Position numbers and translations under genes: made by a program
Assembly: GCF_000832015.1 (NCBI RefSeq)
Contig: NZ_JXCJ01000001.1
Coordinates: 2,666,631-2,730,630 of the forward strand
Reading direction: 5' to 3'
Length of the DNA: 64,000 bases
Source of the DNA: Gilvimarinus agarilyticus
GTDB lineage: Bacteria > Pseudomonadota > Gammaproteobacteria > Pseudomonadales > Cellvibrionaceae
The notes under the pieces: generated by a model
What the model saw: only the letters and a program-made list of their open reading frames with translations
The model's database searches: none
What the model was told of the DNA's origin: nothing
Shown: piece after piece, positions 26,003 through 34,154 of the stretch
Layout of the letters: each line of letters begins with the position of its first letter
Numbering within the stretch: the first letter of the stretch is position 1

Positions 26003-27454
26003 TTAAATGTCGAGCGCAAAGCCCTCGTCTTTAAATCGGGCTAATTTATAACGCAACGTCCGGGCACTAATGCCTAAGCGCTCTGCGGTATTTTTTCGAC
26101 TGCCGCGCTCGGCACGCAACGCCTCGGCGATAATCTCAAACTCGTGACGGCGCAAATCGCTGCTCAGTTCGGCCGCCTCTGGTGTGTGGACTGCAGGTGT
26201 CGTTGTCGCGAGTGAGGCCACGTGAACCTGACGCTCACTCACCTCGGGCGCCGCCGCAACATCATCCATTAAGCTGGGTTTGTCGCTGTATTGTGATGTG
26301 CTGTGCAAACCTAAATCCGCCGCGCCAATAAAGCCGCCCGACTGCAAAATCAATGCGCGCTGCATAATATTATCCAGCTCGCGCACATTGCCGGGCCAGC
26401 GATAGGCCAGCAGCGCCTGTTTGGCGGAGGCATCGAGCACCACACGACCACGCTTTTGCTTGCGGGCATGGCGCTCAAGCAATTTCGTGGCAAGCGGCAC
26501 AATATCTTCAGTACGGTCGCGCAGCGGTGCCCACTCGAGCGGTAAAACACTTAAGCGAAAGTACAAATCTTCGCGAAACCGGCCAGCGACAACCTCGGCG
26601 CGCATATTGCGGTTTGAGGTGGCAATCACGCGCACATCAAGCGCGATGGTTTTGCGCCCGCCGACCCTTTCCACTTCACGTTCTTGCAGTACGCGTAACA
26701 GTTTAGCTTGTAGGCCTACATCCATTTCAGAGAGCTCATCGAGCAGCAAGGTACCGCCATTGGCTTGCTCAAATTTACCCGGGGCGCTGGTGTGCGCGCC
26801 GGTATAGGCGCCCTTCTCATGGCCAAACAGTGTGGCCTCTAGCATGTTTTCGGGGATTGCCGCACAGTTAATGGCAACAAACGGTTTGTCGCGACGGGGC
26901 GAATGATCATGAACGTAACGCGCCAATACCTCTTTACCGGTGCCAGACTCGCCGATAATCAGCACAGTAGACTCCGATTGCGCCACTCGCTGCGCCAGCT
27001 GCAGTAACTGTTTACTACCGGGTGCTTCGGCCACCGGCTGATCACTTTTGGTTACCACGCCGCCCACGTGACGCGCCACCGACTCGAGTAAGGCCTCGGG
27101 CTCGAAGGGTTTAACCAGATAATCCACAGCACCTTCTTTAATGGCCGAAACCGAATCGGCAATACTCGCGTAGGCGGTCACCAGCAGCACGGGAATATGT
27201 GGATACTCTGCTTTTACCTGTTTTAACAGGTCATAGCCACTCATCACACCCATGTTTACATCCGAGACAATCATCGCCACCTCGGTGCCGCCTTTAAGCT
27301 GACCAATAGCAGACTCGGCACTGTCTGCCTCGGCCACCGAGTAATCAGCCAGCATCAGGGTATCGACTAATGCTTCGCGCAGGTTGGGGTCATCTTCTAC
27401 CACCATAACAACGGGCGCGCAGCGTTGAGTGAGCGACGTGGCTGGGTTTGACAT
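26003..27454 (-). CDS. fleR: FleR/FlrC, sigma-54-dependent flagellar response regulator
   Basis: FleR, phosphorylated by FleS, activates sigma-54 promoters of class III basal-body and hook genes. The 483 residues comprise a receiver (D65 in MIVSDVNMG), an AAA+ domain with Walker A GESGTGKE (168-175), the sigma-54 contact loop GAYTGA (215-220) and Walker B GTLLLDELSEMD, and a C-terminal Fis-type helix-turn-helix (KNTAERLGISARTLRYKLARF). The GAYTGA variant of GAFTGA is common and compatible with activity. It follows fleS by 19 bp. Confidence 0.95.
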   Translation of the reverse strand: MSNPATSLTQRCAPVVMVVEDDPNLREALVDTLMLADYSVAEADSAESAIGQLKGGTEVAMIVSDVNMGVMSGYDLLKQVKAEYPHIPVLLVTAYASIADSVSAIKEGAVDYLVKPFEPEALLESVARHVGGVVTKSDQPVAEAPGSKQLLQLAQRVAQSESTVLIIGESGTGKEVLARYVHDHSPRRDKPFVAINCAAIPENMLEATLFGHEKGAYTGAHTSAPGKFEQANGGTLLLDELSEMDVGLQAKLLRVLQEREVERVGGRKTIALDVRVIATSNRNMRAEVVAGRFREDLYFRLSVLPLEWAPLRDRTEDIVPLATKLLERHARKQKRGRVVLDASAKQALLAYRWPGNVRELDNIMQRALILQSGGFIGAADLGLHSTSQYSDKPSLMDDVAAAPEVSERQVHVASLATTTPAVHTPEAAELSSDLRRHEFEIIAEALRAERGSRKNTAERLGISARTLRYKLARFKDEGFALDI

Positions 27455-27473
27455 AACAAATTCTCCGCAGAGC

Positions 27474-28700
27474 TTAATCGGTAGTATTAACAGTGGGTGC
27501 TATCGCCGGCAGCAACATAAGCGCCTCGGCACCGTCACCTTTGTTGGAGCGCAAATTAAAGCGCCCGCCGTGGGCACGGGCGACGGCTTGCACCACCGCC
27601 AACCCTAACCCGGTACCTTGAGCCTTAGTGGTCACAAACAGCTCACCCAAACTGGGCAGTAACTCGGCATCGATACCGGGGCCGTAATCGCGTACCTCAA
27701 CGGCCAGCCAGGGTTCGCCGGCTACGCACTGAACACTCATCGTGATATCGATACGGGCCTCTCGCCCCGATGCCTGAATGGCGTTGTTGACTAGATTCAG
27801 CAGCGCGCTGACTAACGCATCGCGGTTGCACGACAGGCCATAGTCAGCCCCGCTAACCGACCAATTAATCGTGCTGCTGGAGGTCATTACCGGCACCTCC
27901 ATAGCCTCGGCCAACTCTGCCTGTAAATCGCGAACCTGTAGCTGATTGCTGATGGGCAGTTCGCCTTTTACAAACAGCAGCATGTCCTGCACTTGACGCT
28001 CCATATGATTGAGGCGGTTGGAGACTTTCTCGGCAAACTTTTGGCGCTGCTCTAATGGCAGCTGCTCTTTGCGCAAATGGCCGCAGTAGAGCATGGCAGC
28101 GGATAACGGCGTGCGAATTTGATGGGCCAGAGCTGACACCATTTGCCCCAGCGCTGACAGCCGCTCGTGCTTACTTAACTCGCTTTGCAAACGGCGCGTC
28201 TCGGTTTGATCGGTTAATAGAATAATTTGCCCGTCGCTGCCCTGGTTACGAGTGGCAAGGCTAATGCGCCGACCGTCATGCAGCGAAATCTCGTGGCCGT
28301 CGTCCTGTCGCGGAGCAAACGAGCGCTCGATCACATCGCGCCAAAGCTCTCCCTCCAGTGGCTCACCCAATAATTCAATGGCCGCGGGGTTGCACTCGCG
28401 CACCCGGCCTTTATTGTCCAGCACTACCACGCCGCCAGGTAAAACATTCAGGAGGCTTTCCAGCCGGTTGGCGATACGCTCTTTTTCGGCCAGCTCTTCG
28501 AGCCGCTGTTGGGTAACCTCTGTCAGTTCCTCATTCAGGTCTGCTACCCGCTGCTCCAGCGCCCGGTAAGAGCTGGTCAGTTGATCGGACATTTGTGAGA
28601 ACAGCTCAAACGCATCCGCCAACGCCGCTGCTTTGTCCGGCGTGCCAGAGGCGGATTGATTCAGCTGGTCAATATTAAGGATGTCGGCTTTGGCCGTCAT
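27474..28700 (-). CDS. fleS: FleS/FlrB, flagellar sensor histidine kinase
   Basis: FleS is a soluble kinase for FleR. The 408 residues have an N-terminal coiled coil (about 40-80), a PAS domain (about 82-165), a dimerisation/phospho-acceptor helix with H193 in LAHQIRTPLSAAM, and an HATPase domain with N-box LLNLVNNAIQASG, VRDYGPGID and GTGLGLAVV. No membrane segment is seen, so the signal is cytoplasmic. It is transcribed from a sigma-54 promoter with a hairpin in the leader. Confidence 0.95.
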   Translation of the reverse strand: MTAKADILNIDQLNQSASGTPDKAAALADAFELFSQMSDQLTSSYRALEQRVADLNEELTEVTQQRLEELAEKERIANRLESLLNVLPGGVVVLDNKGRVRECNPAAIELLGEPLEGELWRDVIERSFAPRQDDGHEISLHDGRRISLATRNQGSDGQIILLTDQTETRRLQSELSKHERLSALGQMVSALAHQIRTPLSAAMLYCGHLRKEQLPLEQRQKFAEKVSNRLNHMERQVQDMLLFVKGELPISNQLQVRDLQAELAEAMEVPVMTSSSTINWSVSGADYGLSCNRDALVSALLNLVNNAIQASGREARIDITMSVQCVAGEPWLAVEVRDYGPGIDAELLPSLGELFVTTKAQGTGLGLAVVQAVARAHGGRFNLRSNKGDGAEALMLLPAIAPTVNTTD

Positions 28701-28716
28701 AGCAGTACCCTTTTGG

Positions 28717-28747
28717 CTCGGTGCTTGCCCCGCAGCGGGGAACCGAG
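28717..28747 (-). other. Hairpin in the fleS 5' leader
   Basis: An inverted repeat CTCGGT / ACCGAG encloses a second CCCCG / CGGGG stem, just upstream of the fleS ribosome-binding site (AAAAGGG). It lies inside the transcript made from the sigma-54 promoter. It has no T tail, so it is more likely a leader structure than a terminator. Confidence 0.5.
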
Positions 28748-28789
28748 CAACGGAAATCCATCGTTAGTGCTTCGTTATAACGACTAACT

Positions 28790-28804
28790 GCAAACGCAAT
28801 GCCA
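28790..28804 (-). promoter_or_regulatory. Sigma-54 promoter of fleSR
   Basis: The minus strand reads TGGCAT-N5-TTGCA with GG-N10-GC spacing, one mismatch from consensus. The predicted start is near 28778, leaving a leader of about 78 bases. An AT-rich stretch (28805-28829) lies directly upstream. Confidence 0.82.
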
Positions 28805-28857
28805 ATAAATATTTTATATAATTATCAGTGGCTTAGGGGCACCAGAACAAGAAGGGA

Positions 28858-28871
28858 GTCAAATGTTTGGC
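28858..28871. promoter_or_regulatory. Candidate FleQ box upstream of fleS
   Basis: GTCAAA-TG-TTTGGC is a near-perfect dyad, one base off symmetry. It resembles both the 14-bp Pseudomonas FleQ box (GTC...GAC) and the perfect dyad at the fleQ promoter. It lies about 85 bases upstream of the predicted fleS start, a plausible enhancer position. Confidence 0.45.
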
Positions 28872-28942
28872 ACAAAAACTAAGACTTAGCCTGGGGCGAG
28901 TAAAACGACAAAGTCACGCTGAAGTACAGATATTGAGCCTCA

Positions 28943-28962
28943 GGGCCGGCGAGCACCGGCCC
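28943..28962 (-). terminator. Stem-loop after fleQ
   Basis: GGGCCGG / CCGGCCC with a six-base loop begins nine bases after the fleQ stop. The stem is perfect over seven pairs but no T run follows on the minus strand, so it may stabilise the 3' end rather than terminate efficiently. Confidence 0.45.
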
Positions 28963-28970
28963 ATGTGAGC

Positions 28971-30407
28971 TTAACGTTGCAGGTCGTACTTACGCATTTT
29001 TTCAACCAGCGTAGTGCGCCGGATAGCAAGCTTGTCGGCGGCGCGGGCCACCACCCCGCCGCAATCGTTCAGCGCTTGCTGGATCAGGTCACACTCAAGA
29101 TTGGTCAGGTATTCACGCAAGTCAATGCCCTGCGCAGGCAGCAGTGCGGTATCGTTTAAGCTGACCACCGCGGCACCATGCCCGGACTCATCATCGACGA
29201 TGAAGGATTCATCTTCCACATCGATGTGCCGGTACTTGGGGGGTAAATCTTGCACCCCAACCACACCGTAGGGGTGCATAATGGCCATACGCTCGACGAG
29301 GTTAGCCAACTCGCGAATATTGCCAGACCAAGCGTGCTGGCAAAGTGACAATATAGCGGCTGAATTAAACCGAATAGAGCCGCGTTTTTCGCTCTCCATG
29401 CGCGAGACCAGCTCGTTGATCAGCAGCGGGATATCCTCGGCACGCTCTTTTAGCGAGGGCAACTCGATGGGGAACACGTTGAGGCGATAATACAAATCCT
29501 CACGAAAGCTGCCCTCTTCAATCATTGATTCGAGGTTGCGGTGGGTCGCAGCAATAATACGGACGTTGGTTGGAACGGTGCGATTGCTGCCCACCCTTTC
29601 GTAACACTTCTCTTGCAATACCCGCAGAATCTTTACCTGCATATTCAGGGGCATATCGCCAATTTCATCCAAAAACAGCGTGCCGCCTTCGGCCAGCTCA
29701 AAACGCCCGGCCCGAGCCGAGATGGCACCGGTAAAGGCGCCCTTTTCGTGGCCAAACAACTCGCTCTCGAGTAGCTCGGCGGGTATCGCACCGCAATTCA
29801 CGGGGACAAACGGGCTTTCACGGCGGGCCGAATGATAGTGCAGATTACGGGCAACCACCTCTTTACCCGTGCCAGACTCGCCAGTGATTAAAACCGACAC
29901 CTCTTTATCGGCCACTTGGGTCATCATGTCCCGGACAGTTTGCACCTCGCGGCTGGTACCCACCAAAGAGCGGAATAAGTGCACGGGCCGACGCTGAGCA
30001 CGCTGACGGTTTTGCTCCTGGGCATCGGAATATAACCGGGCCCGGTGCAATATATCGATGAGGGAGGTGTAGTTCAGCGGGCTGGCTAAGGCACCCACTA
30101 CTTTCACGCGCAGCTTGGGCGAGAATCGTTCGACTCCGACGAGCTGGGCGCTGTTCGTCACTGCCACGGCCACTTTATCGTTCCAGCAATCGAGTTTCTC
30201 TACCAGCGGCGCGCCCCATATGCTGCACTGCTCACTTATCATTACCAGCAGCCACTCGTTGGGCTGCTCGTCATCCGCCAATATGGCATCCAGCTCGCCT
30301 GAGGATATAAGAACAGCCTCCTCTTCTAAAAAAGCAAAGATGGTGGCTAATTGGTTGCGGTTATTTTCATTATCATCAATAACTAAAATCTTATGGCTTC
30401 GACACAT
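28971..30407 (-). CDS. fleQ: FleQ/FlrA, master sigma-54-dependent flagellar activator
   Basis: FleQ heads the flagellar hierarchy and in Pseudomonas also binds c-di-GMP. The ATG at 30407 (MCRSHKILVIDD) is chosen, with AAGG at good spacing; the frame extends to 30518 without homology. The 478 residues have a degenerate receiver (about 1-125) with no Asp at the usual site (WLLVMISEQ), an AAA+ domain with Walker A GESGTGKE (176-183), GAFTGA (223-228) and Walker B FLDEIGDM, and a Fis-type helix-turn-helix at the end. The degenerate receiver implies control without phosphorylation. Confidence 0.95.
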   Translation of the reverse strand: MCRSHKILVIDDNENNRNQLATIFAFLEEEAVLISSGELDAILADDEQPNEWLLVMISEQCSIWGAPLVEKLDCWNDKVAVAVTNSAQLVGVERFSPKLRVKVVGALASPLNYTSLIDILHRARLYSDAQEQNRQRAQRRPVHLFRSLVGTSREVQTVRDMMTQVADKEVSVLITGESGTGKEVVARNLHYHSARRESPFVPVNCGAIPAELLESELFGHEKGAFTGAISARAGRFELAEGGTLFLDEIGDMPLNMQVKILRVLQEKCYERVGSNRTVPTNVRIIAATHRNLESMIEEGSFREDLYYRLNVFPIELPSLKERAEDIPLLINELVSRMESEKRGSIRFNSAAILSLCQHAWSGNIRELANLVERMAIMHPYGVVGVQDLPPKYRHIDVEDESFIVDDESGHGAAVVSLNDTALLPAQGIDLREYLTNLECDLIQQALNDCGGVVARAADKLAIRRTTLVEKMRKYDLQR

Positions 30408-30489
30408 ACCGGACCTTAACGCTGCCGATCTATGACCCATACGGAAGAACCCGCGAGGCCCACAGAACGTAAAATACCTAATAGTAGTA

Positions 30490-30518
30490 TTGATAGCGGT
30501 TTTGACGGTAACAGTCAA
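30490..30518 (-). promoter_or_regulatory. Sigma-70-type promoter of fleQ
   Basis: The minus strand has TTGACT, a 17-base spacer and TATCAA, five and four matches to the -35 and -10 consensus. The predicted start is about 75 bases before the fleQ ATG. Its -35 box overlaps the dyad at 30514-30527. Confidence 0.6.
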
Positions 30519-30527
30519 ACATTTGAC
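30514..30527. promoter_or_regulatory. Perfect dyad resembling a FleQ box at the fleQ promoter
   Basis: GTCAAA-CA-TTTGAC is a perfect 14-bp inverted repeat overlapping the fleQ -35 box. A further TTTGAC half-site lies at 30501-30506. This fits the 14-bp GTC...GAC shape of Pseudomonas FleQ boxes and suggests autoregulation; the binding protein is inferred. Confidence 0.55.
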
Positions 30528-30593
30528 GCATAGATTTACAAAACCCGATAAATCAAGGGTTTATGAGGTGCATAAATGCGTATGATTAGCAAT

Positions 30594-30632
30594 TAAAAAG
30601 CCCTTACCACAATGATTAATGCGCTAAGGGCT
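30594..30632 (-). terminator. Rho-independent terminator of fliD-fliS-fliT
   Basis: On the minus strand, an 8-bp stem AGCCCTTA / TAAGGGCT is followed by TTTTTAATT, 23 bp after the fliT stop. Confidence 0.85.
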
Positions 30633-30655
30633 GAATGGAGTAGACACTAACGGGG

Positions 30656-30922
30656 TTAACAAACTTGCGCGGGACGAGCGCTACACTCAGTGAGTAAGTC
30701 GGCGTACATTTGCTTCAAATCCAACATGGTTTGCAGCAAGGTACCAGGTTGCTCACGGTGGAGCTCAATGAGCTTATCGAGCATCACGGTACAGGTATCG
30801 TCTAACTGGCGAACGCGGGTGTAATTTCCCGCTCTCAGGGCTTCACGCATATCGCCCTGTAGCTGGTGCAGCTGGGCGATACCATCGGAACCCGCTAAGC
30901 TCGGGGCGTCAAGCAGTCTCAC
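30656..30922 (-). CDS. fliT: FliT-like flagellar chaperone (after fliS)
   Basis: The 88-residue product is all helical, with LHQLQGDMREALRAGNYTRVRQLDDT and a C-terminal helical stretch, as in small FliT proteins that chaperone FliD. The start is a GTG at 30922 that overlaps the fliS stop as GTGA and has GGAG seven bases upstream; a longer frame to 31003 would overlap fliS by 85 bases. FliT sequences are poorly conserved, so the call rests mostly on size, helicity and position after fliS. Confidence 0.75.
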   Translation of the reverse strand: MRLLDAPSLAGSDGIAQLHQLQGDMREALRAGNYTRVRQLDDTCTVMLDKLIELHREQPGTLLQTMLDLKQMYADLLTECSARPAQVC

Positions 30923-31329
30923 GAGTAAGCTCCAGCGGCGGCCGCCTGAGTATCGAGCATTTGATCCCAGCCCGATTTCACATCCCCCAACAGCTTTGCG
31001 CACTCATCCAGCTTTGCCACATCGTTACTTTGGTTAGCTTGAATTAAGGTACGTATTACGTAATCGTACAGCGCGTCCAGGTTGGCAGTAAGCTCGCCCC
31101 CTTCAGTATCGCTTAAGCTACCTTGCAGGCCCTGAACGATAGCAACCGCCTTGGTAATACGCTCGGATTTTTGTACAAAGCTACCGCGGGCCAAAGAGCC
31201 TTTGGCCTGAGCAATACGCTCCAGAGCGCCTTCAAAGAGCATTTGGATTAAACGATGAGGTGAGGCGTCCACCACACTCGACTGAACATTCACTTGCTGG
31301 TAGTTCTGAATGGCGCTGTAAGAATTCAT
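30919..31329 (-). CDS. fliS: FliS, flagellin export chaperone
   Basis: FliS keeps flagellin monomeric before export. The 136-residue helical protein has the N-terminal YQQVNVQSSV and SPHRLIQMLFEGALERIAQAKG motifs typical of FliS and matches the family length. It lies between fliD and fliT and is coupled to fliT by a four-base overlap. Confidence 0.96.
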   Translation of the reverse strand: MNSYSAIQNYQQVNVQSSVVDASPHRLIQMLFEGALERIAQAKGSLARGSFVQKSERITKAVAIVQGLQGSLSDTEGGELTANLDALYDYVIRTLIQANQSNDVAKLDECAKLLGDVKSGWDQMLDTQAAAAGAYS

Positions 31330-31450
31330 AAATAGGTCTCGACCGCTTACTCAGATTATCATTAAGGCGTTAACGCCTGCGTTAATTAGCTTTCGGCATC
31401 CAGACAAAAAACTTAACCCGTAATGGTAACTTTTTTGTCCGGCAGGCCAT

Positions 31451-31486
31451 AAAAAAAGCCCGTGCGGCTATTGGCGTCACGGGCTT
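31451..31486 (-). terminator. Rho-independent terminator after fliD
   Basis: The minus strand has the stem AAGCCCGTG / CACGGGCTT followed by a run of seven T, 32 bp after the fliD stop. It should cap most fliD transcripts and limit read-through into fliS; no separate fliS promoter was recognised. Confidence 0.88.
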
Positions 31487-31517
31487 GCGTTGTCAGCTTA
31501 AAGAGCTCGCTGTGCGC

Positions 31518-33542
31518 TTATTTCGGTGCCGTAAACGGCAAGCGATCGTTGAGACCGTCTAAAAACGTTTGTGTGTTGTTTAGGTTGTTAACGATCAACT
31601 CCATCGCCAAAAACTGGCTCTCGAGCCGGGCGCGATAAGCATCTGAGCGCCGCTCAACATCAGTGCGATCGTCTGCAATTTCCGTACGCTCGGTTTCAAA
31701 CTTGGCCTCTCGCTCGGCGATCAGGCCTTTGCTGTCTAAAAAGCTATTAATCAAGCTCGACATGCCACCGGCAAAGCCGCGGGAGAAATTAACATTGGCA
31801 CTGGTGGCGCCGTCTTTAACGATAAATTGCAGCCCCTCGGCTGCGCTATTAATCGCCGGCAGCAAAACATTCCCATAGCCAAAGGCGGTTTCGCCGTTCA
31901 CAGTACCGGCCACATCTACCCCCGCGGTGCCCGTTGCCACTTGCAAGCCTAAATCACCGGCGTCGGCCCCCACCGTTTTAATGGCGACGCTGCTGTCGTG
32001 GCCGTAGCTATCGGAGCCAAATTGCAGTGCCCCGCCCACTACACCAACCTCGACCGAGACACCGGCTTGCTGTATCGAGCTGTCGAGATTAATCAGCGAC
32101 TGAATGTCTACCGCCACGTCCTCGAGTGAGTTGTAAATTACCCCAGCGGGCAGCGTGATGTCGGCGACTACGCCATCGACCGCGATGCTAAAGGTGTAAT
32201 CGTTACCGGTGGTATCGAGCGGGAAGCCAGCGGCAGGAGCATTTGCCGTAAGCGCACCCTTGGTGGCCTGCTGGGTAATAACCACCTCGTAATCCCCGGG
32301 GCTGGTGGCACCGCTAAAGCTTGCCACCTCGATCTTGTTGTTATCCGAGCTTACCTGAGGGGTAAACAGTGCTTTTACCAGATCGTAGTTTTCACCCATG
32401 GCCGCCTGAAAGTTGGTGTTGGGGCGATCCGGGTCTTCGTTGATCTCAAGGGTGCCATCCAGGCGGGTTTGGATACCCAGGTTGGCAAGGTTGGTAAAGC
32501 CCGCGCCAATACCCGGTACCGCAGCGCCTAAAAAGCTGCGCACCGAGTCGACCATATTATTGGCCAGTGAGTCAGTGCGCAGGGCGCCGTATTCTTCGGT
32601 TTCTTCGTTGTAGCCCACCAGCTTTTCAGTCTCGCCCAAAAAGGTGTTGTAGGCGGCAACGAAATCGCGAATGGCGGTTTCCGCCAGAGTGCGATCGGCG
32701 CTAATCGAGATGCTTACCGTCTCGGTGGTTGAGGCGCTAAAAATATCAAACTCAAGCCCCTGAATCACATCGGTAATATTATTGCTATCGCGCTCTACCT
32801 GCAGGCCGTTTACGCGCAGCTGGGCGTTAAGCCCCTCTTGTTGTTGCGTTAGCGATTGGCCCGATTCGGCAAAGGCAAAATCATTCAGCCCTGCCACAAC
32901 ACCGTCTTCCGCTACGGTAATTTCCAGCTCATTGTTGGCACCACTGGGGCTGGTTAACAACAAGCGGTACTGACCACCATCGCTGACAACCGCAGCCTGA
33001 ACACCTATGTCGGCATCATTGATGGCATCGCGCAGCCCTTCGAGGGTGTTGTTGGTCTCATCGATGGTAATGCTGGCGCCGGTTTGCTCGGCATCCACGC
33101 TAAAGGCATCCAATGCGCCGTTCCAGGCGCCAAACCGCAGGGTTAGCTCGCCGGTGCCAATTTCGGCGTCGGCGCTGGCGTAGCCGCCGCTGCTGAGTGA
33201 TTGTGATTGCGCGACCTGCTCTACTTTGATCTGGTAGTTGCCTGCGGCCGCGCTCGAATCGAGTTTGGTGAGTGCCAGCAGCGAGGTATCGGGGACCGAT
33301 ACCGCTTTGGCATCAAAAGTGTCGGCGCTGCTTAGCTGAGCGATAGAAGCTTCTAGCTCTGACATAGCGCTGCGCAGCAGGCCGTAATCGGATATTTGCG
33401 CGTCCAGCAGGGTCTCTCGGCTGTCCAGCCGCTGCTGCTGAGGTAAATCGTTGATCTCCACCAAATCGTTGATCAGCTGCGAGCTGTTAATGCCCGAGCC
33501 CGAACCAATCGTGTTGATGATGTCATTACCAATCGTCGCCAT
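31518..33542 (-). CDS. fliD: FliD, flagellar filament cap protein
   Basis: FliD caps the filament and folds flagellin into place. The N-terminal region (INSSQLINDLVEI) and C-terminal coiled coil (about 590-670) are typical. At 674 residues it is much longer than the common 450-480. The central part contains two copies of a hook-IN-like module, beginning at GNYQIKVEQ (about 101) and GDYEVVITQ (about 416), which suggests an internal duplication. It has its own sigma-28 promoter. Confidence 0.94.
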   Translation of the reverse strand: MATIGNDIINTIGSGSGINSSQLINDLVEINDLPQQQRLDSRETLLDAQISDYGLLRSAMSELEASIAQLSSADTFDAKAVSVPDTSLLALTKLDSSAAAGNYQIKVEQVAQSQSLSSGGYASADAEIGTGELTLRFGAWNGALDAFSVDAEQTGASITIDETNNTLEGLRDAINDADIGVQAAVVSDGGQYRLLLTSPSGANNELEITVAEDGVVAGLNDFAFAESGQSLTQQQEGLNAQLRVNGLQVERDSNNITDVIQGLEFDIFSASTTETVSISISADRTLAETAIRDFVAAYNTFLGETEKLVGYNEETEEYGALRTDSLANNMVDSVRSFLGAAVPGIGAGFTNLANLGIQTRLDGTLEINEDPDRPNTNFQAAMGENYDLVKALFTPQVSSDNNKIEVASFSGATSPGDYEVVITQQATKGALTANAPAAGFPLDTTGNDYTFSIAVDGVVADITLPAGVIYNSLEDVAVDIQSLINLDSSIQQAGVSVEVGVVGGALQFGSDSYGHDSSVAIKTVGADAGDLGLQVATGTAGVDVAGTVNGETAFGYGNVLLPAINSAAEGLQFIVKDGATSANVNFSRGFAGGMSSLINSFLDSKGLIAEREAKFETERTEIADDRTDVERRSDAYRARLESQFLAMELIVNNLNNTQTFLDGLNDRLPFTAPK

Positions 33543-33596
33543 AACCGCCCGCCAAAGTAAGTACTTTAAAAGCCAAATATCTGTACTGGTCTCACG

Positions 33597-33623
33597 CTAT
33601 CGGCCACCAAAGGCTAAACTTTA
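33597..33623 (-). promoter_or_regulatory. Sigma-28 (FliA) promoter of fliD
   Basis: The minus strand reads TAAAGTTT-N11-GCCGATAG, seven of eight bases in the -10 and all eight in the -35 box of the sigma-28 consensus. The predicted start is about 45 bases before fliD. The -35 lies within a small TAAA/TTTA palindrome. Confidence 0.9.
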
Positions 33624-33650
33624 GCCACTCAGTTCACAAAACCCGAACAC

Positions 33651-33680
33651 AAAAAAGGGGGCCCTAAATAGGTACCCCCT
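33651..33680 (-). terminator. Rho-independent terminator after flaG
   Basis: The minus strand has AGGGGG, an inner CCT/AGG stem, CCCCC and six T residues, starting 25 bp after the flaG stop. It separates flaG from the fliD promoter. Confidence 0.85.
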
Positions 33681-33704
33681 CATCGGTCTGTTCAGGCCAG
33701 TAAA

Positions 33705-34100
33705 TTAAGCTTGGGCAGACAATAGCTGTACCGGTTCATCGGCATTCAATTGGCGGGCCAACTTTACGAAAATCTCGTCGGGAATCTGGCGTATCACCTC
33801 TTGCGTGGCGCTATCCACGACTCTCACTATGGTGTCCCCCGTGTCACTGTCGTAGCTGAACTGTAAATCGCGCTGGGTAGACTGAATAAACTCATTCATA
33901 TGAGCCACAGCCTCTTGGACACTATTTTGAAAGTCGGCTTCCTTTTGAGTCTCCTGCGAAACCGTTTTTGACGTCTCGGTGATTGCCGGCGGCAACTCTT
34001 TGCCGTCTTTAGTGGCTTCGCGGTTGGCGGGTGCTGATGAAGCCGTTACCGAAGAAACGGGCGCTAAATGCCCCGTAGCGGTTGCGTTCACTTCATTCAT
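33705..34100 (-). CDS. flaG: FlaG, flagellar filament-length protein
   Basis: FlaG proteins affect filament length in Pseudomonas and Vibrio. The ATG at 34100 has GAGG eight bases upstream and gives 131 residues; the frame is open to a TTG at 34118. The first 60 residues are disordered and low-complexity, while the C-terminal domain (about 55-131) has LQFSYDSDTGDTIVRVVDSATQEVIRQIP-type sequence diagnostic of the family. It follows fliC behind a strong terminator. Confidence 0.92.
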   Translation of the reverse strand: MNEVNATATGHLAPVSSVTASSAPANREATKDGKELPPAITETSKTVSQETQKEADFQNSVQEAVAHMNEFIQSTQRDLQFSYDSDTGDTIVRVVDSATQEVIRQIPDEIFVKLARQLNADEPVQLLSAQA

Positions 34101-34116
34101 AGCGTAACCCTCAAGC

Positions 34117-34145
34117 AAAAAATCCCGCCGGTTACCCGGCGGGAT
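34117..34145 (-). terminator. Rho-independent terminator of fliC
   Basis: A perfect 10-bp stem ATCCCGCCGG / CCGGCGGGAT with a four-base loop is followed on the minus strand by TTTTTT, only nine bases after the fliC stop. It should end most flagellin transcripts before flaG. Confidence 0.93.
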
Positions 34146-34154
34146 GATTCAGAC

